Assembly (NCBI RefSeq): GCF_934924865.1
Contig: NZ_OW235315.1
Span: 1,488,001 to 1,552,000, forward strand
Source of the DNA: Tepidibacter aestuarii
GTDB lineage: Bacteria; Bacillota; Clostridia; Peptostreptococcales; Peptostreptococcaceae
Length of the DNA: 64,000 nucleotides
Direction: 5' to 3'
Below are positions 45,984 to 56,415 of the stretch, one piece after another (position 1 is the first letter of the stretch; every line of letters begins with the position of its first letter). The position numbers were made by a program, and so were the translations under genes. The notes under the pieces were generated by a model. It saw only the letters and a list, made by a program, of their open reading frames with translations. It ran no database searches and was not told the origin of the DNA.

Positions 45984-48900
45984 TTATTTAGCTAAAAAGG
46001 TAATACAGTATTTTAACTTAGTAGGGGTTAAAAATGGAGAGAGATTTGATATACAATTTGAAAGAGAAGATGAAGTTAGAGCATTATATGATGAGATAAA
46101 AATTGTTGGAGAAACTAATATTTTTAGTTATAAGGCGGCAGAAGATGTTGAAGAATACAAAACCATTAGTTTCAAAGTGTCAGATATTGATATCATAGTT
46201 GCTGCTACTATTGATGGAATTCAACCTGATTATCTAACCAAACTTAGAAATGAAGTTAGTTCTAATGAAGATGATAAATTTAGAAATACTGCCATTATAT
46301 TTATTCATAATACTACATTAGATAGTATTATTGGTGGGGCAACTAGCTTTAGAAAAGAAGGAATGCCATTTCACATAGTATCAATTACAAATGATATAAA
46401 AAAAGATTTGGAGAAAAGTGAATTAACATCTGGTCAAAAAAATATAGTTAATTTTGAATTGGAAAAGAATAATTCTTCAAATGATGAAGTGACGTCCTTA
46501 TTGCAATTCGAGGAATTATTGAAAGTAATAAATAAAGGCTTTATAGATAAAGCAGAGTATAAAAACTTTGGTCTTTTTTTTGATAATCAATTAGAGAATT
46601 TTAGCGGAAATGAAGTTGAAACTAGAATAAAACAAAATGCTGAAATTTTTAGTAAGGTTGACTCTATACATAAGTTTCAAGGGGATGCTCCAACAGCTTT
46701 AGAAAAATTTTTGGATGAAAAGGGTGTAGATTTACTAAGTGATCCAAAAACATGGGAAGATCTAGATTTTTCTACAATAAAGGCATCTATTGAAAATAAA
46801 AAGAAAACTAAAAAGGTTCAGTTTGAAGGATATGATCTTTTTAATATTGAACAAGAAAATTTTTGGGATAAGCCTAATAGAGAAACTGTTGCAGGAAATA
46901 GAAAGAGAAGGATAATTATATTTAATCCTAATAATGAAACGAAATTGCAGTTTTCGATTAAATTTGACGAAAGAATATCTCAAAAGGAAATTTCTGTAGA
47001 TAAAAATCAAGAGGCCACAGTTAAAGCTTCTGGAAAAAAAATAATAGTAGAAATAGAACATGAAATTGGTAAAGTCTCTTTTAATACTATAAAATTAAAG
47101 GCCAGTGAAAACTATGAATTTAAGATAGTTATTATAGACTTAATAAATAATATCTTTAAAGATACTGAAATACAAACAGCTTTTAACATAGGTAAGGTAG
47201 ATAAGGAGAATGTAATTACTTTAAATACTAAGAGTGATGTATTAACTCTTAATACATATGAAGTTTCCATAGAAAACTATGAAATTAAAGAAAATAGAGA
47301 AGATATATACATTGAATCACTTGAGTCAAAAATAGTTATTTTAAATGACGTAGATATAGATGAAAATACGGATTTTATTAGAGTAAATGTAAATATTCAA
47401 GGAGTATGTATTCCACTTGCAATCAAGGATGAAGGACATGTCACTGTTCCTATTGGGGGATATAATGTATGGATTCAAAAAAGGGAAGAAAGAAAAGATT
47501 TTAAATATATTGATAGTAAACTAGTTCAAGGTAGTAGGACTTATTATCCTAAAGAGGATTTAAAGGTTAATTTAAAAAGAGAAGAACAATTTATTAATGA
47601 GGGCTCATTATTTTTTGTTGAGAAAAATAGTGAATTGTATGGAGAAAACTTGGAAGTTCCAGGCTCATTAAAAGAAGCATATGCATCTTTAATTAATTAC
47701 TATAAAGTAAATAGATTGCTTCCAAGCTTAGCTTATTATAATGAAGAATTATCGCAATTAGCATTTGAATATGTCAATGAATATTTAAATACTATAGATA
47801 AACTAGAAGAAGGCGGGGATGTAAAAAGCATCCATAGGGATTTGGTTAAAGTAGGAACTATAAAAGTAGAAAATGGAGAAAATCAAATTTTACTTACACC
47901 GTTACATCCTATAAATGTAATGTATCAAATAGAAATACAGAAGCAAATTGGTAGTGAAAGATTACATGAAAGGTTGGCAAAAAAATTAGAGTCATTATAT
48001 TTATTACCGTATATTGCAGAATATAAAACACTTTATAAACCTATAGAACAAAATCATTCAAAAGAATGGAAGTATTACGTCAAAAATGATACCTTAAAAT
48101 ATAAAAGCTCAAGAAAATTTGTAGCAAAGTTAGTTAAAGAAAAAATTGAAGAATTCGTTCAACATTTTTCATATTTGTTTGAATTTTCTTCTAAATCACC
48201 TATTAAAATAAATCTAATAAATACTGGTGATTCAAAAGAGGTTCTTCAAGGGATTATTGCTTATTATATTTCTGAACTTAAAAAAAATATTAAAATTAAT
48301 GACCTAAAGGAAATATGTATTAATATCTATTCAGAGGAAGATACAAATGTATTTGAAGAGTTATCTTTTTTTCAGACCGTTGATGAAGTTGAAAATAATC
48401 TGAAATTAAATTTAGAACCATTAGGAATTGGCAAGAACTATTTAAAAGAAGATATATTATCGATTTGTAGAGAAAAAATAAAGTTCTATAGAAAAGACAT
48501 TAATAGTGATAGGTATGAATATTGCCATATTACATTTTATGAAATGGACCAAAATTTAGATGAAAAAGATAGCAAAATGAATGCTATGATTACAGGAGTA
48601 TCATTAAACGGGATTATTTCAGGTGTTCCATCTAAGTTTATAAATGATACATATAGAACTGGTTTTGGGAATAGATATATGGATAACTCAGAAAAAAATT
48701 TACTTTTAAGGGTAGCCACTGGTTTAAATTCTTTGTATAGAACTGTTCAAAATGAAGTCTCTTATACAAAACTTGAGTGTAGGACAACTATTATCTCTGA
48801 ACAAGATAATGAAAAGCTAGATAAAATATATAACTCATCTAATTGGGTAACTTTTATAGAGCCGAAGGTAGACTTAAAATTCTTTAAAGACAATGCTGTA

Positions 48901-51201
48901 GACAAAGGCTTACTTATTATACATTATAGTGATCAATATACAAGTTCAAGTGGATACGATTCTATAACAGTTACAAGAAAATCTGAGCAATATGAATTAA
49001 TTATAAAAGAATTTCTGGAAGATAAAGAAGTTAATATTACGCAGGATTCTGTAGTTGACGTAATTAATTGTTTCAATGCTGTCAATGGGGATTGGTTACT
49101 AAGATTAATATCAAGTAATGGACAATTTCCAAAAGAAAAGATAAGTATTATTTCAGCTATAAAACTAAGCATGGCATATTTCTATCATAAAGATATAATA
49201 TGGATTCCTATTTCACTTGAAGAGGTTCTAAGAGTATCTAAAGGCGCAGGACTGAGTGGATCAGATGGGTTATTTTCTGTTAAAAATTTAAAAGGCGAAG
49301 GACAATATTCTGATGACTTACTGTTAATAGGTATTGAAGTGTGCAATGAAAATTTAAAAGTGCATTATTATCCTATAGAAGTAAAGATAGGGGATAATTC
49401 AAGTACTGTAATTAAAAAGGCTAAAAAGCAAGCCTATAAGACTAGAAATTATCTTGAAAAACATCTTATCGAAGTAGATGATGAAGACGAGACTAGAAGG
49501 TTTGGTAAAAAGATGTATAGGAATTTTATGATGCAGTTAGCTATAGTAAGTGCAGAAAAAATGAAGCTTTATAATATATGGGAAGAACAAAATTGGAATT
49601 TAATAATTGATTCAGATACAAGAAAAAAATTACTCAATGATGACTATAAAATTGTTAATGATTTAGATGAACTAATAGGTAGAGGTGCTGTTATGTCCTT
49701 TAAAAAAGGAATAACATTTAATGATGAAGCGAAAGAAATTGAAGTAACTAAAGAAGAGCTAGGGGCAGAATATGATGAAGAAGAATTTGCAAAGGGAAAT
49801 AAATTTTTGGAAATTATTTTCGGGGAATCACAAGGCTATAATAATATAATTAGACCTATGGAGAGTATTAAACAGGATTTTGTAAATGGACAAAGTGATT
49901 TTGAAAAAGAAAAATTGTTGGCATATAAATATTACAGGCCTACTAGTAAAGAAGATATTAGAAATGAAGATGTTGAAGTTGAAGAAGAAGAGATTACTGA
50001 TTTTAGTAATGCAATTACAGGTGGTATTAAAGAAGAGGTTGCAGCAGTTATTGAAAATCAATTTGAAATTAGTAGACCAGAAGAAGAAAGTATAAGAGTA
50101 TTACTAGGATCTAGTAAAGGTAAAGATATTTATTGGGAGTTTGGAAATAAGGGTTTAGGAAATAGGCATTTATTGATATCTGGGAAATCGGGCCAAGGTA
50201 AAACTTATTTTATTCAATGTTTATTGTTAGAATTATCACGAAAAGGAGTTCCAAGTATAATATTTGACTATACTGATGGGTTTAAAAGTTCTAAGTTAGA
50301 GCCTGAATTTAAAGAAATTATGGGAGATAATTTGAAACAATTTATAGTTGCCAAAGATAAGTTTCCGATCAATCCATTTAAGAAAAACCAGAAAGAGCTA
50401 GATGAAGATCTTTATATTGATGAAGATAGCATTGATATAGCAGAAAGAATAAAATCTGTATTAGGATCAGTATATAAACAATTAGGAATACAACAATTAA
50501 ATGCTATATATCAAGCAACAATTAGTGGTTTATATAAACATGGGGATAAAATGAATTTTATATCTCTTAGAGATGAATTAGAAGAAGATAATAGTGGGTC
50601 TTCTAAATCAGCAATAGGTCAGCTAAATCCTTTAATAGATAAAAATCCTTTTGATAATACAAAAGAATTTAATTGGAAAGATATATTAGATAGTGATGGA
50701 AAAGTATTTATAATTCAACTAACAGGTTTTACAAGAGATGTTCAATTAATTATAACTGAATTAATTTTATGGGATCTATGGTATTTTACTGTTCAAAATG
50801 GAAGTAAGGATAAGCCATTCTCGGTAATCCTAGATGAAGCACAAAATTTGGATTTTGGAGATAATTCACCATATACTAGGATTTTAACAGAAGGAAGAAA
50901 ATTTGGATGGTCAGGATGGTTTGCAACTCAATTTATTAAAGGACAAATGAGTACTAGTGAAATTAATAGATTACAAAATGCTGCACATAAAATATATTTT
51001 GCACCACCTGATGAAGAAATATCTAGTATTGCAAATACGTTATCAACCAATGCTGATGAAAAGAAAGATTTAGAACGAGGGCTTATGAGATTGCAAAAGG
51101 GAGAATGTATATCGTATGGCCCATGCAAAACTTTAAATAGTACATTAAGAAATTCTATAGAAAAGGTAAAAATTTCATCGTTGAAAGATAGGACATTATA
51201 A
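45964..51201 (+). CDS. dptH: phosphorothioate-dependent restriction protein DptH, HerA-like ATPase
   Basis: The protein has about 1745 residues. ATG 45964 is chosen because GTGGGG lies about 10 bases before it; GTG 45943 and ATG 45955 are in frame but worse placed. Most of the length is a large region without recognised motifs. The C-terminal 350 residues are a HerA/FtsK-type ATPase: Walker A ISGKSGQGKTYF near 1406, Walker B FSVILDEAQNLDFG near 1620 and ATQFIKGQM near 1655. It is expected to move on or act at DNA as the motor of DptFGH restriction. It overlaps dptG by 20 bases and ends at a weak hairpin. At more than 1700 residues it is the largest gene in the window. Confidence 0.92.
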   Translation: MSKEFYNYLAKKVIQYFNLVGVKNGERFDIQFEREDEVRALYDEIKIVGETNIFSYKAAEDVEEYKTISFKVSDIDIIVAATIDGIQPDYLTKLRNEVSSNEDDKFRNTAIIFIHNTTLDSIIGGATSFRKEGMPFHIVSITNDIKKDLEKSELTSGQKNIVNFELEKNNSSNDEVTSLLQFEELLKVINKGFIDKAEYKNFGLFFDNQLENFSGNEVETRIKQNAEIFSKVDSIHKFQGDAPTALEKFLDEKGVDLLSDPKTWEDLDFSTIKASIENKKKTKKVQFEGYDLFNIEQENFWDKPNRETVAGNRKRRIIIFNPNNETKLQFSIKFDERISQKEISVDKNQEATVKASGKKIIVEIEHEIGKVSFNTIKLKASENYEFKIVIIDLINNIFKDTEIQTAFNIGKVDKENVITLNTKSDVLTLNTYEVSIENYEIKENREDIYIESLESKIVILNDVDIDENTDFIRVNVNIQGVCIPLAIKDEGHVTVPIGGYNVWIQKREERKDFKYIDSKLVQGSRTYYPKEDLKVNLKREEQFINEGSLFFVEKNSELYGENLEVPGSLKEAYASLINYYKVNRLLPSLAYYNEELSQLAFEYVNEYLNTIDKLEEGGDVKSIHRDLVKVGTIKVENGENQILLTPLHPINVMYQIEIQKQIGSERLHERLAKKLESLYLLPYIAEYKTLYKPIEQNHSKEWKYYVKNDTLKYKSSRKFVAKLVKEKIEEFVQHFSYLFEFSSKSPIKINLINTGDSKEVLQGIIAYYISELKKNIKINDLKEICINIYSEEDTNVFEELSFFQTVDEVENNLKLNLEPLGIGKNYLKEDILSICREKIKFYRKDINSDRYEYCHITFYEMDQNLDEKDSKMNAMITGVSLNGIISGVPSKFINDTYRTGFGNRYMDNSEKNLLLRVATGLNSLYRTVQNEVSYTKLECRTTIISEQDNEKLDKIYNSSNWVTFIEPKVDLKFFKDNAVDKGLLIIHYSDQYTSSSGYDSITVTRKSEQYELIIKEFLEDKEVNITQDSVVDVINCFNAVNGDWLLRLISSNGQFPKEKISIISAIKLSMAYFYHKDIIWIPISLEEVLRVSKGAGLSGSDGLFSVKNLKGEGQYSDDLLLIGIEVCNENLKVHYYPIEVKIGDNSSTVIKKAKKQAYKTRNYLEKHLIEVDDEDETRRFGKKMYRNFMMQLAIVSAEKMKLYNIWEEQNWNLIIDSDTRKKLLNDDYKIVNDLDELIGRGAVMSFKKGITFNDEAKEIEVTKEELGAEYDEEEFAKGNKFLEIIFGESQGYNNIIRPMESIKQDFVNGQSDFEKEKLLAYKYYRPTSKEDIRNEDVEVEEEEITDFSNAITGGIKEEVAAVIENQFEISRPEEESIRVLLGSSKGKDIYWEFGNKGLGNRHLLISGKSGQGKTYFIQCLLLELSRKGVPSIIFDYTDGFKSSKLEPEFKEIMGDNLKQFIVAKDKFPINPFKKNQKELDEDLYIDEDSIDIAERIKSVLGSVYKQLGIQQLNAIYQATISGLYKHGDKMNFISLRDELEEDNSGSSKSAIGQLNPLIDKNPFDNTKEFNWKDILDSDGKVFIIQLTGFTRDVQLIITELILWDLWYFTVQNGSKDKPFSVILDEAQNLDFGDNSPYTRILTEGRKFGWSGWFATQFIKGQMSTSEINRLQNAAHKIYFAPPDEEISSIANTLSTNADEKKDLERGLMRLQKGECISYGPCKTLNSTLRNSIEKVKISSLKDRTL

Positions 51202-51629
51202 TTTATTTTAATTCACTATCGTCATTAAAACAGGTAACTAACTGCATCATAATGGTAGTGAATTTTTGGATTAGGACAATACTATCACTCAATTACTTAG
51301 AAATTTTTCAACTGGATAAAATAATTATGCAAATTATATTTCAACTTGGGTAATTCATAATATTGATGATTTTAGTAATAAGGTTGTAAGTATATATTTA
51401 ATACTTAAAGTAAACAAGACGATGATAATTTGCTTAATAAGATAAAGCGCTTGAGCATTATAGCTTGGTCAAAATGAGATAATAATAGGGATATTGAAAA
51501 CTTTAAATGTTGACGACCTTATTATATTTATTAAAGAATAATTATGAAATATTCTTAAGTATATAAAAATAGTATAAGTATGGAATTTTAATTAAAAATA
51601 TATATAATAATGTAGCAGGAGGACGTTAT
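51202..51629 (+). other. 428-bp spacer after dptH with a weak hairpin
   Basis: The 9-bp arms AATTCACTA (51210-51218) and TAGTGAATT (51256-51264) with a 37-base loop are followed by TTT, perhaps a weak terminator. The rest shows no gene. The AGGAGG-type site at its end belongs to the next gene. Confidence 0.5.
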
Positions 51630-52589
51630 ATGAAGATTACTGTAATAAAAGATGAATGGAATAATAAAGCATGTTATGTAGGTTTCATACAATTTGAGGA
51701 CATTGGTAAGATTATTGATGCAACTCAAGATCAGGCAATGAATAGATTAGTAAAGGAAAAAAGAGTAGATAATATTTCTACATACATACAAAAAGAAAAG
51801 AAAAAATGCTTTTTTCCACCAGTGGTGCTAAACTGTAGAAAAAGATTAGTCTTTAAAGAAATTAATAATAATGTATGTGAAATCGATATAGAAAAAAAAT
51901 CATTAACTATTATAGATGGACAACATAGAATAAATGCTATTAACAAAGCTATGGGGACTTGTAATGAAATTAAGAATAATAATTTGCCATTTATATTAAT
52001 TGAAAATATAGAAGAACAAGAACATAGAAATTTGTTTAATTTAATAAATGAAAACTCAGTAAATGTAGAATCAACCGTTTCAGCTCGATTCGATATAAGT
52101 AAAGAAAATTTATTTGGATTAAGATTTGTTCATGAAGAAATGGAACATGGGCAAATAAATATAAAAGATTTGATTGAATGGGAAGCCAAACAATCAACGG
52201 ATAAGGTATGTTATTTATTTATAACTCAAGTTAATAAAAAATTTATAAATCATATGCACACTACTGATGATGAAGAAATTTACAGCATATTAAAGTTGTT
52301 TTGGATTACATATTTTAATAAAATTATTAATTTAACAGGATGTGCAAAAAAGTTTTATGTTAAAAAAGTTACTTTAATGGCTATATGCAAACATATTTTA
52401 GATAATTCTACCTTAATGGAAGAATTAGAAGAAAAGATAACAAAAGCAATAGAAGAGTTAATATTAGATGAATTTAAGAACGAATATAAAGACGGATATA
52501 CTCAATCTAATAACACATATAATAATATTATTGAATTTTTAAAGAATGAAAAAGAATGTATAAGCGATAAAGAAAAAATAGCAATTTAG
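51630..52589 (+). CDS. second DGQHR-domain protein (DndB-like paralogue)
   Basis: The 319-residue protein has the DGQHR motif in LTIIDGQHRINAINKA near residue 96, with FFPPVVLNC upstream and HRNLFNLINENSVNVES downstream as in DGQHR proteins of the DndB group. It is distinct in sequence from the dndB product at 60184-61278. DndB proteins are nonessential partners or regulators of phosphorothioation. An AGCAGGAGGACG site precedes the ATG. It lies 428 bases after dptH and 53 bases before the HEPN-like gene, so the two probably form their own unit. Confidence 0.8.
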   Translation: MKITVIKDEWNNKACYVGFIQFEDIGKIIDATQDQAMNRLVKEKRVDNISTYIQKEKKKCFFPPVVLNCRKRLVFKEINNNVCEIDIEKKSLTIIDGQHRINAINKAMGTCNEIKNNNLPFILIENIEEQEHRNLFNLINENSVNVESTVSARFDISKENLFGLRFVHEEMEHGQINIKDLIEWEAKQSTDKVCYLFITQVNKKFINHMHTTDDEEIYSILKLFWITYFNKIINLTGCAKKFYVKKVTLMAICKHILDNSTLMEELEEKITKAIEELILDEFKNEYKDGYTQSNNTYNNIIEFLKNEKECISDKEKIAI

Positions 52590-52642
52590 CAGAAAAAAAT
52601 TGCTATGATTTAAAAATAAAATGAATAATATAGGGAGGGCGT

Positions 52643-53866
52643 ATGAAAGAGTTTTGTCATTTAATTGTAAAATTTAAGAATAAAATTGATTTGGAAATAA
52701 GGGAAGAATTATATAGTCAAATTAATATTTATAAAGCGGAGTATAATAATTTATATTTAATAACATTAGAAGAAAAAATAGAAGGGAGCAAAGGATTTGA
52801 ACATATCAGAGAAGAATATATAAGTGTACTAACTAACTTAAATGCGTATGTTTCAATATTATATGATAGCATTTCTGTTAAAAGACATAAAGATATTTCT
52901 AACACAATATATGAATTAGAAAGAAGCCTAAGAAACTTAATAGAGATAGTATTTTTAGATAACCGAGGAATTGATTGGTTTAAAATAGCTGAGTATCAGA
53001 ATAATGATAAAAGAGACAGGCGTAAAAATAGAGCTGAATTTGTTACATTGTTAGAAAATCCATTAGATGATTTGGATTTTAAGCAATTAAATAAGTTTTT
53101 AACAGATACAATTGCTGTAGATAATGAAAAAACTATGGTTAAGAGATTAGATGAATTAATAAATAAAGTTGATAATTTATCTGAAATGAATATTAAAAAT
53201 ATTGAAAGTTTAAATGAATGTGTAGAAGAAATAAGAAATTTAAAAGATATAATTACTAATAAAAAGAAGAAATCATTTAAAGCTGATGAAATATTTTTAC
53301 ATATAAATGAAAAAATCAATAGTGAATGGAAGACATTGTACAATGTTAGAAATTTATGGGCTCATAATAATTGTATTATTACTAAAGATGAATTTGATGC
53401 TTATAAAATTTTATCAAAATCGGTACTGAATAAAATTGATACGGAGATAACACTATTAATTTTCTTTAATGAAAATGATACTAATATTTTGTTAGATGAT
53501 AATTCTAGAAAGATAATAATGAGAAGATACCCATTTGAAGGAATAGAGGAATGTAAATTTGAATTTATAATAAAAGATGGAGAAAAAAGTCTAATTATAG
53601 TTAAAGAAAATTTTAATTATAAGTTTTTTGATGCTATTATTGATGAAGTATGTGCTGATCAATTAAGTTCATTAAAGAATAATCCGTTTATATTATATAA
53701 AAATAAAAGTATTTTAGAAATATTTATTAATAAATTAAAGGATTTTGATATCGATGAGATTAAAGACATTTTTAAAAAATCTGATATATTTGAGGTTAAG
53801 GAAGAGGAGGGAGATTTATTATTAATATCTAAGGAAATAGATAATTATTTGAATAAAATATTTTAA
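52643..53866 (+). CDS. unrecognised protein with HEPN-like Rx4H motif
   Basis: I do not recognise this 407-residue protein as a named family. It has YELERSLRNLIEIVFLDNRGIDW near residue 92, like the first helices of Swt1-type HEPN domains, a helical, lysine-rich linker (about 155-215) and VRNLWAHNN near 234, where RNLWAH fits the Rx4-6H motif of HEPN ribonucleases. The C-terminal third (about 260-407) is mixed and acidic. The site AGGGAGGGCG precedes the ATG. It is paired with a DGQHR protein inside a phosphorothioate island, which suggests an accessory effector, perhaps an RNase. Activity is inferred from one motif. Confidence 0.65.
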   Translation: MKEFCHLIVKFKNKIDLEIREELYSQINIYKAEYNNLYLITLEEKIEGSKGFEHIREEYISVLTNLNAYVSILYDSISVKRHKDISNTIYELERSLRNLIEIVFLDNRGIDWFKIAEYQNNDKRDRRKNRAEFVTLLENPLDDLDFKQLNKFLTDTIAVDNEKTMVKRLDELINKVDNLSEMNIKNIESLNECVEEIRNLKDIITNKKKKSFKADEIFLHINEKINSEWKTLYNVRNLWAHNNCIITKDEFDAYKILSKSVLNKIDTEITLLIFFNENDTNILLDDNSRKIIMRRYPFEGIEECKFEFIIKDGEKSLIIVKENFNYKFFDAIIDEVCADQLSSLKNNPFILYKNKSILEIFINKLKDFDIDEIKDIFKKSDIFEVKEEEGDLLLISKEIDNYLNKIF

Positions 53867-54169
53867 AAGGATGATAAAGTAAATAGGAAATAATAATAAA
53901 TTTACATTAAATATAAATAAAATAATAGAGAAATTTATGTGGTTCCTGTATTATTTTAGTTATAAGTTCTTATATATAATAAAGTGTAAAATTTATTGAG
54001 TATGTAATTAAATGTGTATAAACCTAATATTTAAAATCAAAAAAATGGTGAATTGATTATATCTAGGGTTAGATTGTTCGGTGAAAACTACTTATTTTTA
54101 CTATTATTTGTATTTTAAGAAAATAATAGGATATACTTTAAGATTAATTATCTTACTTTTTTAATTTAG
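53867..54169. other. gene-free spacer after the HEPN-like gene
   Basis: About 300 AT-rich bases show no open frame or strong hairpin. The far end of the decayed insertion element may lie here, but I cannot place it. Confidence 0.5.
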
Positions 54170-54745
54170 ATAAAAAATTAAGTATTTCTTCGAAATGTAT
54201 AGTTAATTGCTCTAAAATTTGAGATTAATCTCTAATCTCTTGAGTCCATTTTTCTGATTATCCATAATTGCTAGATATAATGATTTGTTCAGTGCAAATT
54301 ATAAGTAGGAAACATCCTTTTTGATTTTGGAACCTTTCTAAGTTGTCTTTAGAATATATATTGCTAGTACTTGATTTTTAATTACAGATATATCATTTTC
54401 ATTGTTTTGGTTCATAGGCGCTATTCCTATATCTTGGTACATTTAAATTTATTTATATAAAATCATATAGGACTTTTTTTGCTTCTATATCAATTTCTAT
54501 TGTTTTTAATTTTTTATTCTTGTAGCCATATTTAGAATATCCTAAATGAACATCAAGCTCTGCTTCTAGCATTTATTGGTTTGTATTTCAAATAAATCTT
54601 TAAACATATCTAGCAGTTTTAACAAGTATTTTATTAATATTTCACTTTTGTTTAACGTAAAAAGTGTGCATCTTTTTTTAAAATGATAGTTCTATTATAC
54701 CTTATATTGTTACTATTTTTTAGAAGTTTACACACTTAAAATTAT
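54170..54745 (-). mobile_element. decayed IS256-like insertion sequence
   Basis: Minus-strand fragments resemble an IS256-family transposase in order: MLEAELDVHLGYSKYGYKNK, IEIDIEAKKVLYDF, NENDISVIKNQVLAIY and, near the end, EQLTIHFEEILNFL. They are split among frames with several stops and large losses, so no transposase can be made. The end ATTTTAAGTGTGTAAACTTC (minus strand, around 54726-54745) looks like the outer end of such elements. It lies between the HEPN-like gene and the dnd operon terminator. Confidence 0.55.
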
Positions 54746-54783
54746 GTATTCAGATAGTAGCTTATATAAAAAATGGAAATAAT

Positions 54784-54822
54784 AATATTATACCCGTAGA
54801 AGTTTTCTACGGGTATAATATT
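54784..54822 (-). terminator. terminator of the dnd operon
   Basis: An 18-bp perfect stem (54784-54801 with 54805-54822) with a 3-base loop lies 23 bases after the dndA stop, and an A/T-rich tail follows on the minus strand. Confidence 0.8.
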
Positions 54823-54845
54823 TGATAGTTGATTCGGTAATATCT

Positions 54846-56027
54846 CTAAAATATAAGATTTGATATGGAAGAATACTTAGATAAGGTCAAGCGTATAAAT
54901 TGTGAACTAACAGATTTTTTACCAATCTCATCTATAACATAAGATGGTTCACTAATTCCACAAGCAGAACCAGCAGAAATAGCTATTCTATCAGATAAAT
55001 CCTTAATAAACATCTCATTAATTATACCAGGAATAATCATACCAATAACTCCAGGAATCTTATTATTTTCATCACCTAAAAATTCAATACCAGGATATTT
55101 TTCATTAAGTAAATTTTTCACTTCAGTTTCTAAAAGAACTATTTTTTTCATATATTCGTCCATATCTCTTTTAGCTATTTCACAAGCTTTACCAAAACCA
55201 ACAATATTATGAACAGAATGAGTACCGGCTCTATATCCATATTCTTGCTGTCCACCATGGATCAAAGCGGTTATAGGATTATGTGTGTAGCTATTTTTTC
55301 GTATAAAGGTAGCACCAACACCTTTAGGACCATAAAGCTTATGGGCTGAAAAGGATAGAAAATCTACTGGTATTTCGCATACATCTATATTGATTTTACC
55401 AAGAACTTGAGTAGCATCAGAATGAAATAATATATTTTTTTCTTTTGCTATAGAACATAAATTTTCAATTGGATTTAAAGAACCTATTTCATTATTTCCC
55501 CAAACAAAAGAAGATAAAATACTTTTTTCAGTAATAGAGTTTTTAAAATCTTTTTCACTAACTTGAGCAAACTCATTCACTTTAAGGAAAGTAACATCAA
55601 AACCTCTGTCTATTTTTTTTGAAGTATTTTTTAGCTTTACAAATTTGCTTACAGCATTACTTTTACTTCTGTTATCAAATACTTCTCCATTTAAAAATTT
55701 ACAAGTTTGAAGAACAGATTTATGCTCAACAGTAGATGTTATTATATGGTTTCCTTTATTTTCATAAAATCTTTTATAATCTGCTACACCTTTAATAATA
55801 AAATTATTACTTTCTGAAGCACCTCCAGTAAATATCACTTCCTCAGGCTTCGAATTTATTAAAGCAGCAACTTTTTCACGTGCTTCTTCAACAGCTTTCT
55901 CAGCATTAACAGCTAAAGTATAATGTCTACTAGAAGGATTGCCATACTCCTCTTTTAAAAAGGGAAGCATAGCATCTAAAACTTCAGGGTCAATAGGTGT
56001 AGTAGCACTATTATCAAGATAAATCAT
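54846..56027 (-). CDS. dndA: cysteine desulfurase DndA
   Basis: The 393-residue PLP enzyme has YLDNSATTPID at the start, STVEHKSVLQ near residue 97, SFSAHKLYGPKGVG with the PLP lysine near 230 and the active-site cysteine in ISAGSACGIS near 350. It takes sulfur from cysteine and passes it to DndC. It resembles IscS/NifS, but the place at the end of dndBCDE marks it as the dedicated DndA. It overlaps dndE by 4 bases. The extra charged segment near residues 112-147 is longer than in a minimal NifS. Confidence 0.9.
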   Translation of the reverse strand: MIYLDNSATTPIDPEVLDAMLPFLKEEYGNPSSRHYTLAVNAEKAVEEAREKVAALINSKPEEVIFTGGASESNNFIIKGVADYKRFYENKGNHIITSTVEHKSVLQTCKFLNGEVFDNRSKSNAVSKFVKLKNTSKKIDRGFDVTFLKVNEFAQVSEKDFKNSITEKSILSSFVWGNNEIGSLNPIENLCSIAKEKNILFHSDATQVLGKINIDVCEIPVDFLSFSAHKLYGPKGVGATFIRKNSYTHNPITALIHGGQQEYGYRAGTHSVHNIVGFGKACEIAKRDMDEYMKKIVLLETEVKNLLNEKYPGIEFLGDENNKIPGVIGMIIPGIINEMFIKDLSDRIAISAGSACGISEPSYVIDEIGKKSVSSQFIRLTLSKYSSISNLIF

Positions 56028-56413
56028 AGGGATACATCTCCTTTAATTGCAACATGTTTTAAAAATTTCTCAAGATTTCCTCCAGAATAATCATATAGTT
56101 TAGATAGTAATTGAGCACCTTTATCTATATGTTTTTTGGTATAGACAGGATAATACTCATCATCAGTTAAATGTCTTTGTAAGTTCATTTCTATTAAAGC
56201 CTTATATATAGTGTCAAATTCACCAGTAACAGTAGATCTCTGTAGCTCTAGTCCATTTGTGTCTGTATCTTCAAAATCGTCAATAGAATTTGAATCTCTA
56301 AGAGATAATGATATAGCAATTTTGCATAGTGCAAAAGGTTTAAGTTTGCTACTAGAGCTTATTTCTTCAAAAATTTCTTTAGTATTCTTTGCTGTTTTTA
56401 ATCTAAATCCCAT
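56024..56413 (-). CDS. dndE: DNA sulfur modification protein DndE
   Basis: The 129-residue protein opens with GFRLKTAKNTKEIFEEI and contains ALCKIAISLSLRD and GELD-like basic segments consistent with DndE, and has the expected length of about 110-130 residues. DndE binds nicked DNA and is needed for phosphorothioate modification with DndC and DndD. It lies 2 bases downstream of dndD and overlaps dndA by 4 bases, so the genes are tightly coupled. Confidence 0.88.
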   Translation of the reverse strand: MGFRLKTAKNTKEIFEEISSSSKLKPFALCKIAISLSLRDSNSIDDFEDTDTNGLELQRSTVTGEFDTIYKALIEMNLQRHLTDDEYYPVYTKKHIDKGAQLLSKLYDYSGGNLEKFLKHVAIKGDVSL

Positions 56414-56415
56414 AA

